A DNA stretch of 64,000 nt, from assembly GCA_017871115.1 (NCBI GenBank), contig JAFCIZ010000001.1:4507501-4571500 (forward strand). Direction: 5' to 3'. Numbering within the stretch: the first letter of the stretch is position 1; every line of letters starts with the position of its first letter. The stretch comes from Cunninghamella blakesleeana (lineage: Eukaryota; Mucoromycota; Mucoromycetes; Mucorales; Cunninghamellaceae). The notes beneath the pieces are model-generated. The model was not told where the DNA came from. It saw only the letters and a program-made list of their open reading frames with translations, and ran no database searches. Position numbers and translations under genes: made by a program. Below, in pieces: positions 23,667 through 35,940 of the stretch.

Positions 23667-26347
23667 ATGTCTTCACGTGCTTTACGTCGATTGCAAAAAA
23701 AACAAATAGAAATAGAACCTGTTATTAGTGATGAAGAATCTGATGAATATGAGCCGCCTGCAAAAGCTCAAAATTTATTTGATCTTGTAAGCAATAATAA
23801 TAAAGGAAAGGGAAATATAATAAAAAAAAAAACTAAAGTATAATATTTATTATTAAAAATAATATTGCTATAGTTAAATGAAGGCGACGATGATCAAGAA
23901 GAAGAAGAAGAAGAAGAAGAAGAGGAAGAAAAGGAACAAGTAGAAGTAAAAGAAGTAAAGAATGAAAAAACCATAGAAGAAGAAAAAAAAGAAGAAATCA
24001 AGATATTAGCTTTAAAGGATAATAAAAATAATAATAACAAAAGCAACAAGTCTTCCAAGAAAAATAAAAATAAAAAAAAACAGCAACAAAAAAAGAAAAA
24101 CATTGATGATATGTCTATGCAAGAACTGGATAAGGTACTTGATGAAATCCAACAAAAAGATAAAAAGAAAACTTCTCAAGTTATTTCTGATAATAAGGAT
24201 AACAATATTGATCCCTCTAACCCAGAATTTATCCTTAATAATACAACACGTCAACTTTTAAATGTTAACTATCGCTATTTGGATGCTGAAGCTGAAATGA
24301 AAAGAATGTTTGGTTCAAGAATTGTTAACCGTGAAGCAAGGCCCTCTGGAAAGTAAGTCTTAATTTTTATTCATTTCCTTTATTCTTTATATATTGGTAT
24401 TATTTGACGTGTATGTTTATTAATACATCAATTATTAATATTTATTATTTATTATTATATATAAATAGATTATTAAAAAAAACGAAATTAGCAACACCAA
24501 AAGCGGATTGGCCAATGTATCAAAAACAAGGATTGAGTATGGAATCATTAGATACAGTTCACAATACAACGTTGTATTCATTTAAACATCAAGGTGCTTA
24601 CCAAGATACTCAAGCCATGTATCTTCAAGCTATTTCAAATCACGATCCTAACTCTTTAGTCATTCTTCACCATCAACATCCTTATCATGTTGATATATTG
24701 TTACAATTGTCCGATATTGCTACTCAACAAGGTGATCGAAGTGCTGCTGGCGATTTTATAGGTATTGTTGTTTATATATTATTTTTATTATTATTAAAAA
24801 GTTATATACATTGTATTAATTGATATATATATTCGTCTAGATCGTGCTTTATATTCAAGCGAAAGAGCTTTTCACCCTCATTTTACTTTTGGGACTGGAA
24901 ATGTGCGTTTACCTTATAAACGGTCTGAAAATAGATCTTTCTTTGTAGCCATTGTGCGTAATATTCAATTCTTGGCTAGTCGTGGCTGTTGGCGTACTGC
25001 TTTTGAATTCAATAAATTGTTATTTAGGTAATATAAATAATTTGACAGATTTATCGATAGATGGAGGTTATAAATAAATATATTTGACTGAATATATGTA
25101 TATATGATGATTTCATTTTAGTTTATCTCCATTTGAAGATCCCACTGGCGCCTTATTATCTTTGGATTATTTTGCTTTATATGCTAAAGAATACCAATAC
25201 GTTGTAGACTTTGGAAAAAATTGGAAAACAGATAATCAAAATTATCCAACTTATGCATCATCTTTACCTAATTTTGCCTTTTCAGCCGCTTATGCTAAAT
25301 TTAAACAATATCAATTAGAACAATCTGACAACAATAAAAAAAATAATGATGGAGATGATGATACCACTATGAATGATGAAGATAAAGATGGGTCTATTAT
25401 GCTCAAAAAAGCCATATCCTTGTTCCCTGGTTTAATACCTCGTTTGTTACAAGCTTTAGATGTATCTGATTCAATTGTTGATAGCCACCTTGATTACTTC
25501 ACAAAAGCGTAGGTTTTTTTTTTTTTAAAAAAAAAAAAGCATCTCCCAAGTACTAATTCATATTTAATTAACTGCTTTTGTATTTATTCATTCTTTCATT
25601 ATAAAAAAAATATTATTTATTTATAATTATAGGAAAATCAATGATTATTTGTCTTTATTATTTGCTCTCTATGTTGATCGTACTTATGAATTATGGAAAG
25701 AACCTGAGGTAAATTTTAAAAAAAGAAATATTAAATGAATCAAAAGTTTAATAATTTATTAATTTATTAATATATATATTTGATAGGTCCTTGATTGGTT
25801 GAAAAAGAATGTACATGAAGTCTTAACAAATTCAGCTTACCATGGAAAAGCCATCTCTAAGCTCTCACGCCAACAAAAAACACACACCATACCATTAAAT
25901 GTGTGTCGCCATATCCTTTTCTTAAATAAACGGGAACTTTTATCTATGTTGCCATCCACTTTATCTCTCAATTCATTCCATGCTAGTGACCCATTACCAC
26001 CTGAAGATTCTGAAATTGGATATGATATAGAAGAGCATATTCAATCAACAAGGCAAGGTTTTAACCAACAACAACAAGGTGGCCTTTTTGCTATGTTACA
26101 AAACTTATTGGCTGGTGGTCCAATGAATGCAAATATGCGTGCACGTCTTAATCAAGTTATGGGGGAAATGGCTCCTAATATGGGTGCTATTCCTGGTACT
26201 TTTCCTGGCCTTTCGGAAGATGATGAAATAGTTGACGCCGAATTGTTTGATGCTGATGACGATGATGAGATTGACGAAGAAACATTACAACAACTTATAG
26301 ATAGCACTCTTCCAAATGATTCTGAAACTAATACCGAATCTTTGTAA
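23667..26347 (+). CDS. TCF25: TCF25 / ribosome quality control subunit Rqc1
   Basis: Exons 23667-23786, 23874-24352, 24469-24761, 24841-25027, 25122-25508, 25633-25708 and 25787-26347 give 700 residues. The N-terminus MSSRALRRLQKK, an acidic and Lys-rich low-complexity region, then NVNYRYLDAEAEMKRMFG and SYEDPTGALL-like helical repeats are the TCF25 family. Rqc1 acts with the ligase Ltn1 on stalled 60S subunits and nascent chains. The stop codon overlaps a possible GTAAGA donor; splicing to 26443-26521 would replace the end with a 26-residue polar tail, also in frame. I report the shorter form. Confidence 0.92.
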
Positions 26348-26521
26348 GAAAATAAAATAAAATAATAATTAGTAAAACTGTATATATATATTTGCTGAAA
26401 AACTAAATTATATATATCATTATACAATATATTCTTATATAGAAATAATGAAAACCAGGAATCAACAGCACAACATAACCATCAACGAAACGAAGATTCT
26501 CAAAGATCAAACCATCGATAA

Positions 26522-26826
26522 AGATTTCGTTTAAAATGTTAATGTACTTTTTAAAAAAAATTATCTCACTTTTACTCTCTCTTTTTTTTAGAATCTCTTA
26601 TATTTTTCTAGTATTATTATAAATTATATTTTAATTATAAAATAAAAATAAAACAAAAATAAAAGTATGATATATGTAAAAAAAATATCTACAATTCAAA
26701 ATAAAGAAACATCTTTAATGTATAAATATAAAAAACAAAATAGATTAGGGGGAATGAATAAGGAAAAAAAAAATATTAAGTGGAATAGAAAGGCTGTACA
26801 ATAATATAGGATGAAAGAAAACTAAA
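26522..26826. other. Convergent spacer between TCF25 and RCHY1
   Basis: AT-rich 3' flanks of two convergent genes with AATAAA-like words. No gene seen. Confidence 0.55.
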
Positions 26827-28753
26827 TTAAATTGATTCTGATGATGACGAAGTAGTTGTATTAGAAGTAGAAGAAGGAGAATCATCTATTTCCATATTTT
26901 GTTGCGATTGATAATCACTTTCTGAAGATGATGAAGAAGATGTAAGAGAAGCAGAATCTAAATGGTTATTATTGCTATTGTTGTTATTACTGTTATTATC
27001 ATTATTACTATCAGGGTGGTGATGATTATTATTTAATGAATTTGTTGATTCTTCAGTATTCTCTGTACGTAAAACAGTTGTATTATAGCTTTTACAATGA
27101 CCACATTTATGATAAAAGAAGTGATATTTGGCAGGCGAACGACGCTCACAATCATTACAAAAAACATGAGAGATGTATTTATCATATTCTGATGGCATAG
27201 TCTGGCGTTCCAATTCACGATCCAATCTTGCAAAATAATCCGACATATCCCCTAATGATTTTAAACAGGTTGGGCATTGGTATGATGTTTGAACATATTC
27301 AGTATAACAATGTTTATGAATACAATGACCACATGGCTAGAGAAATATATATATAAGAAAAATAAAATTAAAATTAGGAATAGTTTAGATATTTATATAT
27401 TCCTTTTCATTTTTCATTCTTTTTTTTTTATATACACTCTTTTCCTCTATTTCTCTTTTATTATTACCATAAAAATAACCGTAGCAGTACTTGTAAACAT
27501 ATATTCACCACAAATAGGGCAATCCGATTCTAAATTACGTTCAATACATCGGTGTTTATCCCGCATAGAGATAGCCATACAAATATTACATTTTTGGCAA
27601 TGAAAAAAATCCTTCCCTAGCCCCATTCCTTGTCGACAAATCCCGCAGTCATCACAATGATAAATCGATTTAGTCGGATCATCATCCCATAATTTACATT
27701 TATCACAATAATACCTAGCCATTTCTTGTTGACATCCTTGGCAATGTTGACCTGCTGGTTGAACACTTCGACATAACATACAAAACATTTTTTTTGTATC
27801 AGTTCTTATAATCGTATGGTCGGAGGACATGACTTCATCATGACAAAATCGACAGGAGAATATTTTTCCGCAACAGTTGGCTTGTAATTTACATTTTCGT
27901 TGATAATGTTGACATCCCATGATTCCTTTTTCTTCATTCTAAATATGAAAAAAATAGAATAAAGTTTATCATTTAATCAGCACCAACATCATCACTATTA
28001 TCATCCTCTTCGTCTATTTATGTACGTTTATATATAAATCACTCATCTTCCCCTTTATTTCTCTTGAGCCTTTTTATTAATATTATATATTCAATCCCCT
28101 GTTCTTTTTTATTATTATTATTTTTCCTTTATTTACCTGATATGATATATGTTCCCCTTCGGTAGCAACAGGCTCTGGGGTATTTGAAGAACTATTATCA
28201 CTTTTTGGTGTACTTGATTGGTTTCCTCTCCACATAAGTTGCTATAAAAAGAGATTAAGATAGAGAATATATAGTATTAAAATAAAATAAAATTAGGAAA
28301 ATATTTATATTTATATTTTATTACCTGAATCAAACGAGCTTTCTCTTTGGCAGATAAGTTGGCATCGCGTTGTATTTGCAAAATTTTTTTTCTTAATTGA
28401 GTTTCAGCATCAGAGTTAATATGAGGTTCATTAGTATCATCCCCTTGATTATTTATAGTTGGAGGAACAGAAGCAGTTGTAGTTGTGATTGTATTATTAG
28501 ATGCTGTTGTTGTTGTTGTTGTTGATGTAGAAGATAATGGTGGTGGTCTAAAAGGTGTTGCAGGACTAGACTGTATATGGTTTTCAGTATCTAACCACTG
28601 CTCTTCTTCTACTTCGTCATCGTTCACTTGTGTAACAGCTTCAATCATGTCTTGATCCATTTCTGAAGATAAAGAGGAAGTAGTAGAAGAAGTATCTGAG
28701 GTTGATAAAGTGATAGTAGTAGATCCATTCATAGAAGGTCTTATAGGTTGCAT
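26827..28753 (-). CDS. RCHY1: RCHY1/Pirh2-type E3 ubiquitin ligase
   Basis: Exons 28325-28753, 28137-28241, 27468-27938 and 26827-27336 give 504 residues. A Ser/Thr-rich disordered N-terminus is followed by a CHY zinc finger from about 185 (GCQHYQRKCKLQANCCGKIF), a CTCHY finger, a RING from 318 (CPICGEYMF then PCGHCIHKHC and CPTC), and a zinc ribbon (CNDCERRSP...CGHCKSYNT). A poly-Asn and acidic Ser-rich tail ends the protein. RCHY1 enzymes ubiquitinate targets in stress and cell-cycle control, and fungal members have been linked to iron sensing. All zinc ligands are present. The N-terminal extension of about 180 residues is lineage-specific. Confidence 0.94.
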
Positions 28754-28772
28754 TTTATTATATATATGCTTT

Positions 28773-28803
<31 letters not shown>

Positions 28804-30475
28804 GAGAGAGAGAGAGAAAGGGAGAGAAAGAGAAAGAGAGAGAGAGAGCAAAGAAAGAATAGATTTAAAAAAAAAAAGGTAAACTGATTTTTATAAAAAA
28901 AATATTAAGGAAAAAGAAAAAGAGAAGGAAAAAAAAATTGTCGATATTATTTTATTTTTTTAAAGAATGAAATGATTTTTTTACCCTCCCCATTTTTTCA
29001 CATAATATATCCTTTTTTTTATGTATAAATATTTTTATACAAAAAGGGTTTATCAATAAATAATGAGTCAATAGTAACTTTCATTTTGGTTGGTAAATCC
29101 ATTATTTAAACTTTATTACTGGAACTTAAATCACGTGAAATACAACAAATAAAAAAAAAGGTTTTAATTTTTTCTTTTTTCATTTTATTATCATTAAAAA
29201 AGAAAGAAGGCTAGCTAATCAATTTATTGTCCTTCCATCGTCCAATTCGTTATCTTTATTATAGAAATACCAGCTTTTTAAAAAGCCAAGGTATATAATA
29301 TAATAAGAATACAAATCATAGGAATACGAACAATAAATTGGCCATGCCTCTTGGTTCAAAAAATTATTGATATTATAAAATAAATGCAATAAGGTTTTAC
29401 CCAAATCGCCTATATTATCCTTACTCATTCATTTGAGGCAAAGTTTCATACCATTTTGCTGACTTTAATATTATTTTTATCTCTTTTCATCTATTTTAAT
29501 CAAATTGTGGGTGGTAAAAAAAACATTTCTACTTTAATTCTCTTAATGCTATCTATTATTGCCACTATAAAAATAATCAATACCAAACCACGCTTATATA
29601 TATTCAATTAACTTAGTTTTATTATTATATTAAAAAATAAGAGAGCATTAAAAAGAGGTATTTACCAAAATAATATTAATAATAATAATAACTAGCTTAG
29701 CAAGGATAACTTTTTAAAAAATCAAAGATAAAACCAAAAAAAGAAAAAAAAATGAGGCAGATCAACTGAAAAATGATCAACATATATATAAACCTGACAG
29801 AAACATTTCCAATCAAAGGGTTGTAATTCGCTTAACTCAAAGAGTTAGTATGCGGAAATCTCTGGACAATGTTATTATTTTATATCTCTTACTTGAGCAT
29901 TTTTTTTTTATTTTTAAATCATACTCTAATAAAGAAAACTACATTTTTTTTTTTAAAAAAAAAAATACAATTGGCAATATACATTTACATTCATGGTAGG
30001 TTTTTAAAAAAAGACTGTCAATTCCAATATAAAAAGAGGCAATTGAGCTTCATGATAAATCATTTTAAAAATATATATATTCACCAATTTAAGAAAAAAA
30101 AAAGCTCCTGATATCATTCCGATAATCAAAAGTGAGACAAAACAAAAAAATTTCTTGAATTTTTATTACTTTTGATAAAAAATACAATTAATTTATATAG
30201 TTAATAAGATAATAATAAAGTGATATGAATAATGAGTATTGTGAAAAATGGTTCGTTTTTTTTTAAAAAAAAAAGGTGAAAAAAGTTTAAAAAGAGTGGA
30301 AAAATCAATAAAAATCATAATAATAATAATATAATAATAATGTGTGCATTAATGGAGTTTTTTTTTTGTTTTTTTCCTTTAAAAATATATATGAAGAGTA
30401 TATAATAATGAGTTTAATGTTTGTTATTTGTTTTTGTAGGACAAAAAAAAAAGCAACCGAGAATAATTGACAAAC
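28754..30475. other. Long intergenic region with possible gene remnants
   Basis: This 1.7-kb gap separates RCHY1 from VTC1. It begins with A and GA tracts (28779-28850). A CACGTG E-box sits at 29132-29137, about 380 bp upstream of RCHY1. Two less AT-biased patches stand out: a 69-codon minus-strand ORF at 29219-29428 rich in Trp and Tyr, and 29811-29880 on the plus strand with a nested hairpin. Neither makes a complete spliced gene, so decayed gene fragments are possible. Confidence 0.5.
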
Positions 30476-30998
30476 TTATTTTTTGTCACCCAAACGTACT
30501 AATAATAATATAAAAAATACATATATATATTTACATGAATATTCCCTTATCTTCTTATTATTATTTTTTATCACTATTATTATTATTATTATTGTTATCA
30601 TGATTGTATTATTACGATTATTTAACATGAAAAGGGTACTTACAATAAAAGTTAGTAATGACAGCTGCCAACATAAGAATACATAAAACAGTTGGACCAA
30701 AACGATCATCATAAGAAGCAGATTCTCTGTTACGAATCTTATTAGCTCTCCAATGGAAGGTATATAAAGCATATAACATGACACCCATAGCAATAACAGT
30801 AAAAAGAACAGCAGACATTCTTCCGATACGATCACCAAAATTTAATAATCCTATAGCAAGACCTCCTAACACAACGGTGAAATTTAACCAAGATAAAAAT
30901 GTACGTTCATTAGCGAAAAATACTTTGGGTTCAATTCTGACTGGTAAAGCGATACGCTTTCCGGATGTAGGTTCTAAAGCAGATACGGTGGTGGACAT
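30476..30998 (-). CDS. VTC1: Vacuolar transporter chaperone subunit 1
   Basis: Exons 30644-30998 and 30476-30498 (a 23-nt last exon) give 125 residues, close to yeast Vtc1. Motifs include [44 protein letters not shown] and [14 protein letters not shown], with three membrane helices of the DUF202 type. Vtc1 is the membrane anchor of the VTC complex that makes inorganic polyphosphate from ATP and moves it into vacuoles. The gene is divergent from Gemin6, with 286 bp between starts. A GGCACGTCC word (31159-31167, minus strand) resembles but does not fully match a Pho4 site. Confidence 0.96.
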
Positions 30999-31284
30999 TA
31001 TATTATTATGATTATGATGATAATGATTTATTATTATTATTATTTATTAAATGAAAATAATAGAAAAAAAATAAAAAGAAGAAAGAAAAGGAAGTAAGAA
31101 AGAAAAAGGAAAATAAGAAATTTTTTTTCAAAAAAATTGAATCTCAGTTTACCTAAGCGGACGTGCCTTTCGAAATTCTTTTTATTGGATACTTGTTCAA
31201 AAAGGATTTTTTTGAAACCCAATTCTTTTTTTTTTATTTTCCTAATCAAATTTTTTTTTTCACTCTTTTTTTTTTTACTCGAAC

Positions 31285-31933
31285 ATGATAGAAAATGTTG
31301 GACACTGGATAACTATTACTTTAACCTCTGGTTTAAGAAAAGAAGGTTATTTTTATACAATGGATCCCGATAAAAAGTCTATTATATTATTTAATCAAGA
31401 TCAAGCTATTGTTGTATTTGGCCATGCTATAAAAGAATATCAATGTAAAGTATATATTTATTCAATATATATTTGTATATATATTTAAAAATAAGTTATT
31501 TATTATACCTATATATATAAATTATATTTTTTTAGTTGATAAAGAAAAAAAAATGGATAGAGTGGAACTTGAAAATAAAATACACTGTAGCACCAACCAT
31601 ATACCCACCAAAGAACAATTAAAAGAAAGAAAAATAGGTTTAATTCAATATTTTGAAAAAGTAAGTCTACAAGTAATGATCATACTAAATATATAAATAT
31701 ATATATAATCATTTTCTTATTCTATTTTTGCCTTATATTTATATATATATATTTTTAAAAAAAAATAGCATCGAGTACCTATTACTTATTCAAATAATGA
31801 TCCGGTGATCCAAGTATTAGAGAGCGCACGTGTTCTACCACCATATGTGATAACTAGCATTGAAAGTGATAATATTATACTTCGAAAACGCGTTCGCGAT
31901 TTGATTATATATTATGATGATGATCAAGCATAA
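31285..31933 (+). CDS. GEMIN6: Gemin6-like SMN complex protein
   Basis: Exons 31285-31444, 31536-31660 and 31769-31933 give 149 residues. An Sm-like fold starts at HWITITLTSGLRKEGYFYTM. The C-terminal half carries HRVPITYSNND, VLPPYVITSIESDNIILRKRV and RDLI, matching the second domain of Gemin6 (IPITE...IDPPY...EIILSRVQDLI). Gemin6 with Gemin7 forms an Sm-like dimer in the SMN complex that loads Sm rings on snRNAs. The first donor is the GTAAAG inside CAATGTAAAG; the alternative five bases downstream puts a stop in frame. Gemin6 is missing from yeasts but kept in some early-diverging fungi. Confidence 0.85.
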
Positions 31934-32335
31934 AACAATTCATGTGACTTTTTCGATAAATATATATATATATATATATTGCTACCATTCCACACAAATC
32001 ACCACCATTATTGAAAAATATTCTCACTCTCAACAATTCTTTATACACACACATATATATATATATACATCTTTATATATATACAGATAAAAAAAAAATA
32101 GAAGTATTGTATTTTATATATCAAGATATTATAATATTAAATAGATGAGAAATTAAATAAAAGATAGGAAAGGAAAGGAAAGGAAAAGAATGGGGAATCT
32201 AAACGAATAATACAAAATCAAATAAGAAAAAGCTAATCATACACATTAATAATATTAATAATAGTAATAATAATAGTAGTAGTAGTAGTAGTAGATAAAT
32301 AAATTAAAAAAAGTAAGAAAAAAAAAACATGGGAC
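31934..32335. other. Convergent spacer, Gemin6 / Whi5-like
   Basis: TA runs, an AGGAAA tandem repeat near 32167-32186 and a TAG trinucleotide run near 32275-32296. No gene seen. Confidence 0.55.
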
Positions 32336-32835
32336 TTAGGAAGAAGGGTGATTATGTAACATGACTAATAAATTCGCAGCATCTTCATCGTTAATGGTTA
32401 GAGAAAGAGGTCGAGCAATGGGCGAAGTACTTCTTTTTTCGGATAATGGAGGACACTTTAATATTAATAATGAGCAAGATTGATAGATGAATTCCTTTTT
32501 ATAACGTACTGAGGAATTTGGTTTTTTGATTGGGGATGAAGATAGATTTTTATTTGTGGCGATGGTAGTAGTAGTAGGATAATATCGATGTCGATAATAT
32601 TTATATGGATGATAAGAATTTAATAATGTAGATTTTGTTGTGGGGGATAATGATGATGATAAAGTTGGATTCATGGACAATAAATTAGATTCTAATGTAT
32701 ATAAATCATATTTTTCATATCCATGCTGTCTCTTAAAATTAGCCAATGCTAGACGCGCTTTTAACCTAAGTATCATCTAGAAAGAAAGAAAGAAATATAT
32801 AATATAATGTATTTAATTATATTATTTATGCATGC

Positions 32836-32880
<45 letters not shown>

Positions 32881-32930
32881 TTTAATACATTATCATCTTT
32901 TGTTGTTCTTGTTGTAGTTGAATGCGGCAT
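32336..32930 (-). CDS. Whi5/Nrm1-like candidate
   Basis: Exons 32880-32930 and 32336-32776 give 163 residues. The segment LRLKARLALANFKRQHG near residues 20-36 resembles the GTB motif of Whi5 and Nrm1 (LK-RL-LA-YK), which docks on SBF/MBF transcription factors. The rest is a Ser/Thr/Pro-rich disordered chain with several SP sites (SPTT, SPIK, SPIA), as expected of a CDK-regulated repressor, ending in a helical segment with DEDAANLLVMLHNHPSS. If the assignment holds, it would restrain G1/S transcription. It is based on one short motif, so other small nuclear regulators remain possible. Confidence 0.6.
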
Positions 32931-33559
32931 AATATTTATTTATATATACATATATAAATATATATAATAAGATAAAAAATGTAGTAATTAAAAATATATA
33001 ACAATATATATAAAAAATGAATAAAAAATAGAAAGAGAAAAAATAAAAAAAAGAAAGAGGGAAAAAATGAGAAAAAAAAAATCACATTTTATCATAAAAA
33101 AAATTAAGTGCTTTATTAGTAAAAAAAAACGGGGGAGGAGACTTTATCCAAATCCAGTAAACGGAAATGAGTACAATAATTTCAAGGGCTGGATGATGAA
33201 AAAAAAAAAAAAAAATCAAAAGTACGTATTTTATTTTAAAAAGTCATCTTTATAAACTAAAAAAGAAAGGGGACAGTTCCTTTAACTTCTCCTTATATGT
33301 ATTTATAAAAATATACTTGATTTATAAAAAGGTACGTAATGATTTTAAAACTACATACATAAATATGAAGATGATGATAATAATAAAAAAAATCATGTCT
33401 TATTTAATATTATAATCATGTTTGTGATATATTAATAAAAGTTATTTCAAAATTATTATTTTTTATCTCGCTCACTCTTCTCAACCTCTCCTTTTATATT
33501 ATAATTTCATTGCTCCCTTTTGATAAATCAATATAGCATATAAATATATAAATATATAA

Positions 33560-33615
<56 letters not shown>

Positions 33616-34300
33616 TATCTTTCAATAATACTAAATAAATATAATAATAATAATAATAATAATAATAGTAATAGTAATATCAATATACTCATTCTCTCTC
33701 TCACTCCTCTTTATTCATCATTTTTTTTTTCCTTTCCTTCTTTCCCTCCTCCCCCCAAAATACATATATTATAATATATGAAGGTCCTATGACTACAAAA
33801 TGATAGTCCTATTTACAAAACAGCTTTTTTTATTATTATTATTTTTCCTTTTCGACTTTATTAAAATCATTCTATCTTAACAACAACAATGAATATAATT
33901 ATTATTTTTATTTTTTTTTATTTATATTTTATAAAACAATAGACTTCTTTTAAATTATTATAATTATATTGATAATAATGAACGCACAGACTGCAATTCT
34001 TTGATATGCTCTCGTGTCACGTTTTTTATTTTATTTTTTTTCTCCTAATTCTTCATAATATATTTTTATATAAATGAATCTCTTGATATTTTATTTTATT
34101 ACTATTGTATTTTTAATCATTTGAAAATATTTTATATATTATTATTTATTTATTTCATTATATATAGATTTAAAACATGATTTTTTTTATGTACATCCAA
34201 TGATCATCACATGTTCATATAAAATTACATCATCAATATATCTTTATGGCACTTGGCTTTTTTCCTTTTATATCATAGAAAATAATAATGATGATGATGA
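32931..34300. other. Intergenic region, Whi5-like promoter
   Basis: About 1.4 kb of mostly simple sequence with a long TA run at about 33570-33613 and AAT units after it. A less biased stretch at 33123-33200 contains an A9-CGGGGG block. No convincing gene seen. Confidence 0.55.
33570..33613. repeat. TA dinucleotide microsatellite
   Basis: A run of more than 20 TA units, preceded by imperfect AAATATAT units. Confidence 0.9.
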
Positions 34301-35421
34301 TTACTTTTTATTTGAATAAATAATTTCTACAGCATCCACTACTCTTTTTTTGTCGGGTATATTTAATTTAGTGATGTTCATATATTCGGGTTCATTTTTA
34401 TAAAGGTTTTTTTCAAGATTCAGTACTTTTTCCATAATATAATCTAAACATATATGTATATATATAAAAGATTACTTAATTTTCATAAACCATTAATTCG
34501 ATTTGTTCTTATTATTTATGTATTACCTTCTACTGGAGTTGTATGATTAAATAGAGAATTGGATATATAGGAATCAATATGATCTTCTTCTTTTCTATTA
34601 AAAAAATCGGTTATGATTGCTTCCATATCTAAAATAAAACAGAATAAATGCATCATTATCATTCAATCCATCAATCTCTTCCTTTTCTTTTTATGTTTAC
34701 CGTTGCTCTCTTCGGGCACAATGGCTTTCATTCTATGATATACTTTATGAACAACCCTAATAAAATAATAATCATAACAATAAAAAACATAAGTAAACAC
34801 AATATATAGGATTGCTGATTATTATAATGCAAATAGTACTAATTCTTCTTACACTTTAGGAATATTTGAATGCATAGCTGATAAAAGGATATCTTTCCAT
34901 GTGGCGGGTTTTTTATGAGCCGATTGATATTTTCTACCTTTTTTACTTTGAGCATATTCTTCCAATAAAGAGTTTATTAAGGAGCTATTCATATTGATAC
35001 ATTCATCCATAGCTAAAGGTGATAATACAGCCTTGTGTCGTTGATCAAGCTGTTGCTCAATGTATCGACGTAATCGAGTCATGGCATATGTTTTCAATTG
35101 ATCCATTGTAGTTTTTATTTTTTTTCTTTTATAATTATTGTTATTATTATTTGATTCATCAATTAAAAGCTGTTGCTGTGTTGAATAGGAAGAAGTGGGT
35201 GTCAAGATCACAGTTTTTTTTCTATTTTTTCCATTTAGTGTTATATAATTATCTAGTTTGATTGTGTGTAAAGGTAATGGCCATCGAAGTGAAAAGGATG
35301 GAGGTTCGATTATTTGACAATATAAATAAAGTCTTCTTAATTCTTGTAATTTTATGTATTTTTTTTGAGGTTTGGTTATTTCTAGCTTTCGTTTGTTTGC
35401 TTTTTTTTTTTCTTTTGACAT
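34301..35421 (-). CDS. Hypothetical nuclear protein, possibly RRN9-like
   Basis: Exons 34853-35421, 34701-34756, 34527-34628 and 34301-34443 give 289 residues. The N-terminus is strongly basic (KEKKKANKRKLE). It is followed by ELRRLYLYCQIIE and RWPLPLHTIKL, then a helical section with TYAMTRLRRYIEQQL and a basic block GRKYQSAHKKPATWKDILLSAM. The WPLP element and following helix loosely recall the Rrn9 domain of the RNA polymerase I upstream activating factor. The upstream region holds a GATGAG word like the PAC element of ribosome biogenesis genes. Both hints are weak and the protein may be something else; four in-frame exons support that it is real. Confidence 0.6.
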
Positions 35422-35927
35422 ATTTTATATATTTATAGGTATGTATATTTGTTAAGAAATAATATAAAAGTAAGTGAGAGAGAAAAAAAAAAAAAATCAA
35501 ACTCAGATTATTTTATTCTTTTCAAAAAAAAAAAAAATTCGTTTGGTTTTGAGAGCGCGGTCTCCCGGAAAGCGCCTTTTTTTTTGGGATGAGAAATTAA
35601 ATGAATCACTTTTTTAAAAAAAAAAAAAAGAAAAAAGAAAGAAAAAAATCCTAAGGTATATATGATATTTATCTATTTATTTATTTTCAATATAAAATAA
35701 AAGATGATCTACTTTTGATATCTAACTTTTTTTTTTTCTTTCTTGAATCATTTCCTATTAAGGATGATATAAAAAAAAAAAGAGAGGAGTATCATTTTTG
35801 AAGATCAAAACATAATATTTATTTTAAAACATTGTGAGAAGATTGATAAAGTTCAGAGATTTCTTTTTAAAAGAATTATTATGTAACAAAGCTCTTTACG
35901 CCACTAAAATTTATATATATATATAAC

Positions 35928-35940
35928 TTTCGCGCGGAAA
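35928..35940. promoter_or_regulatory. E2F/MBF-like site
   Basis: TTTCGCGCGGAAA contains a perfect TTTCGCGC core (TTTSGCGC) and is nearly palindromic. It is 507 bp from one start codon and 582 bp from the other. The target gene is unclear. Confidence 0.4.

Noticed and set aside
31159..31167. Pho4-like site upstream of VTC1
   Set aside because: GGCACGTCC has only a CACGT core and lacks the G or T that Pho4 sites require next; not strong enough to call.
30483..31249. Several ORFs overlapping VTC1 on both strands and its promoter
   Set aside because: They are shadows of VTC1 or of T-rich promoter DNA; VTC1 itself fully explains conservation.
33067..33255. 62-codon Lys-rich plus ORF
   Set aside because: Made of translated A tracts; the short less-biased centre does not extend into a gene.
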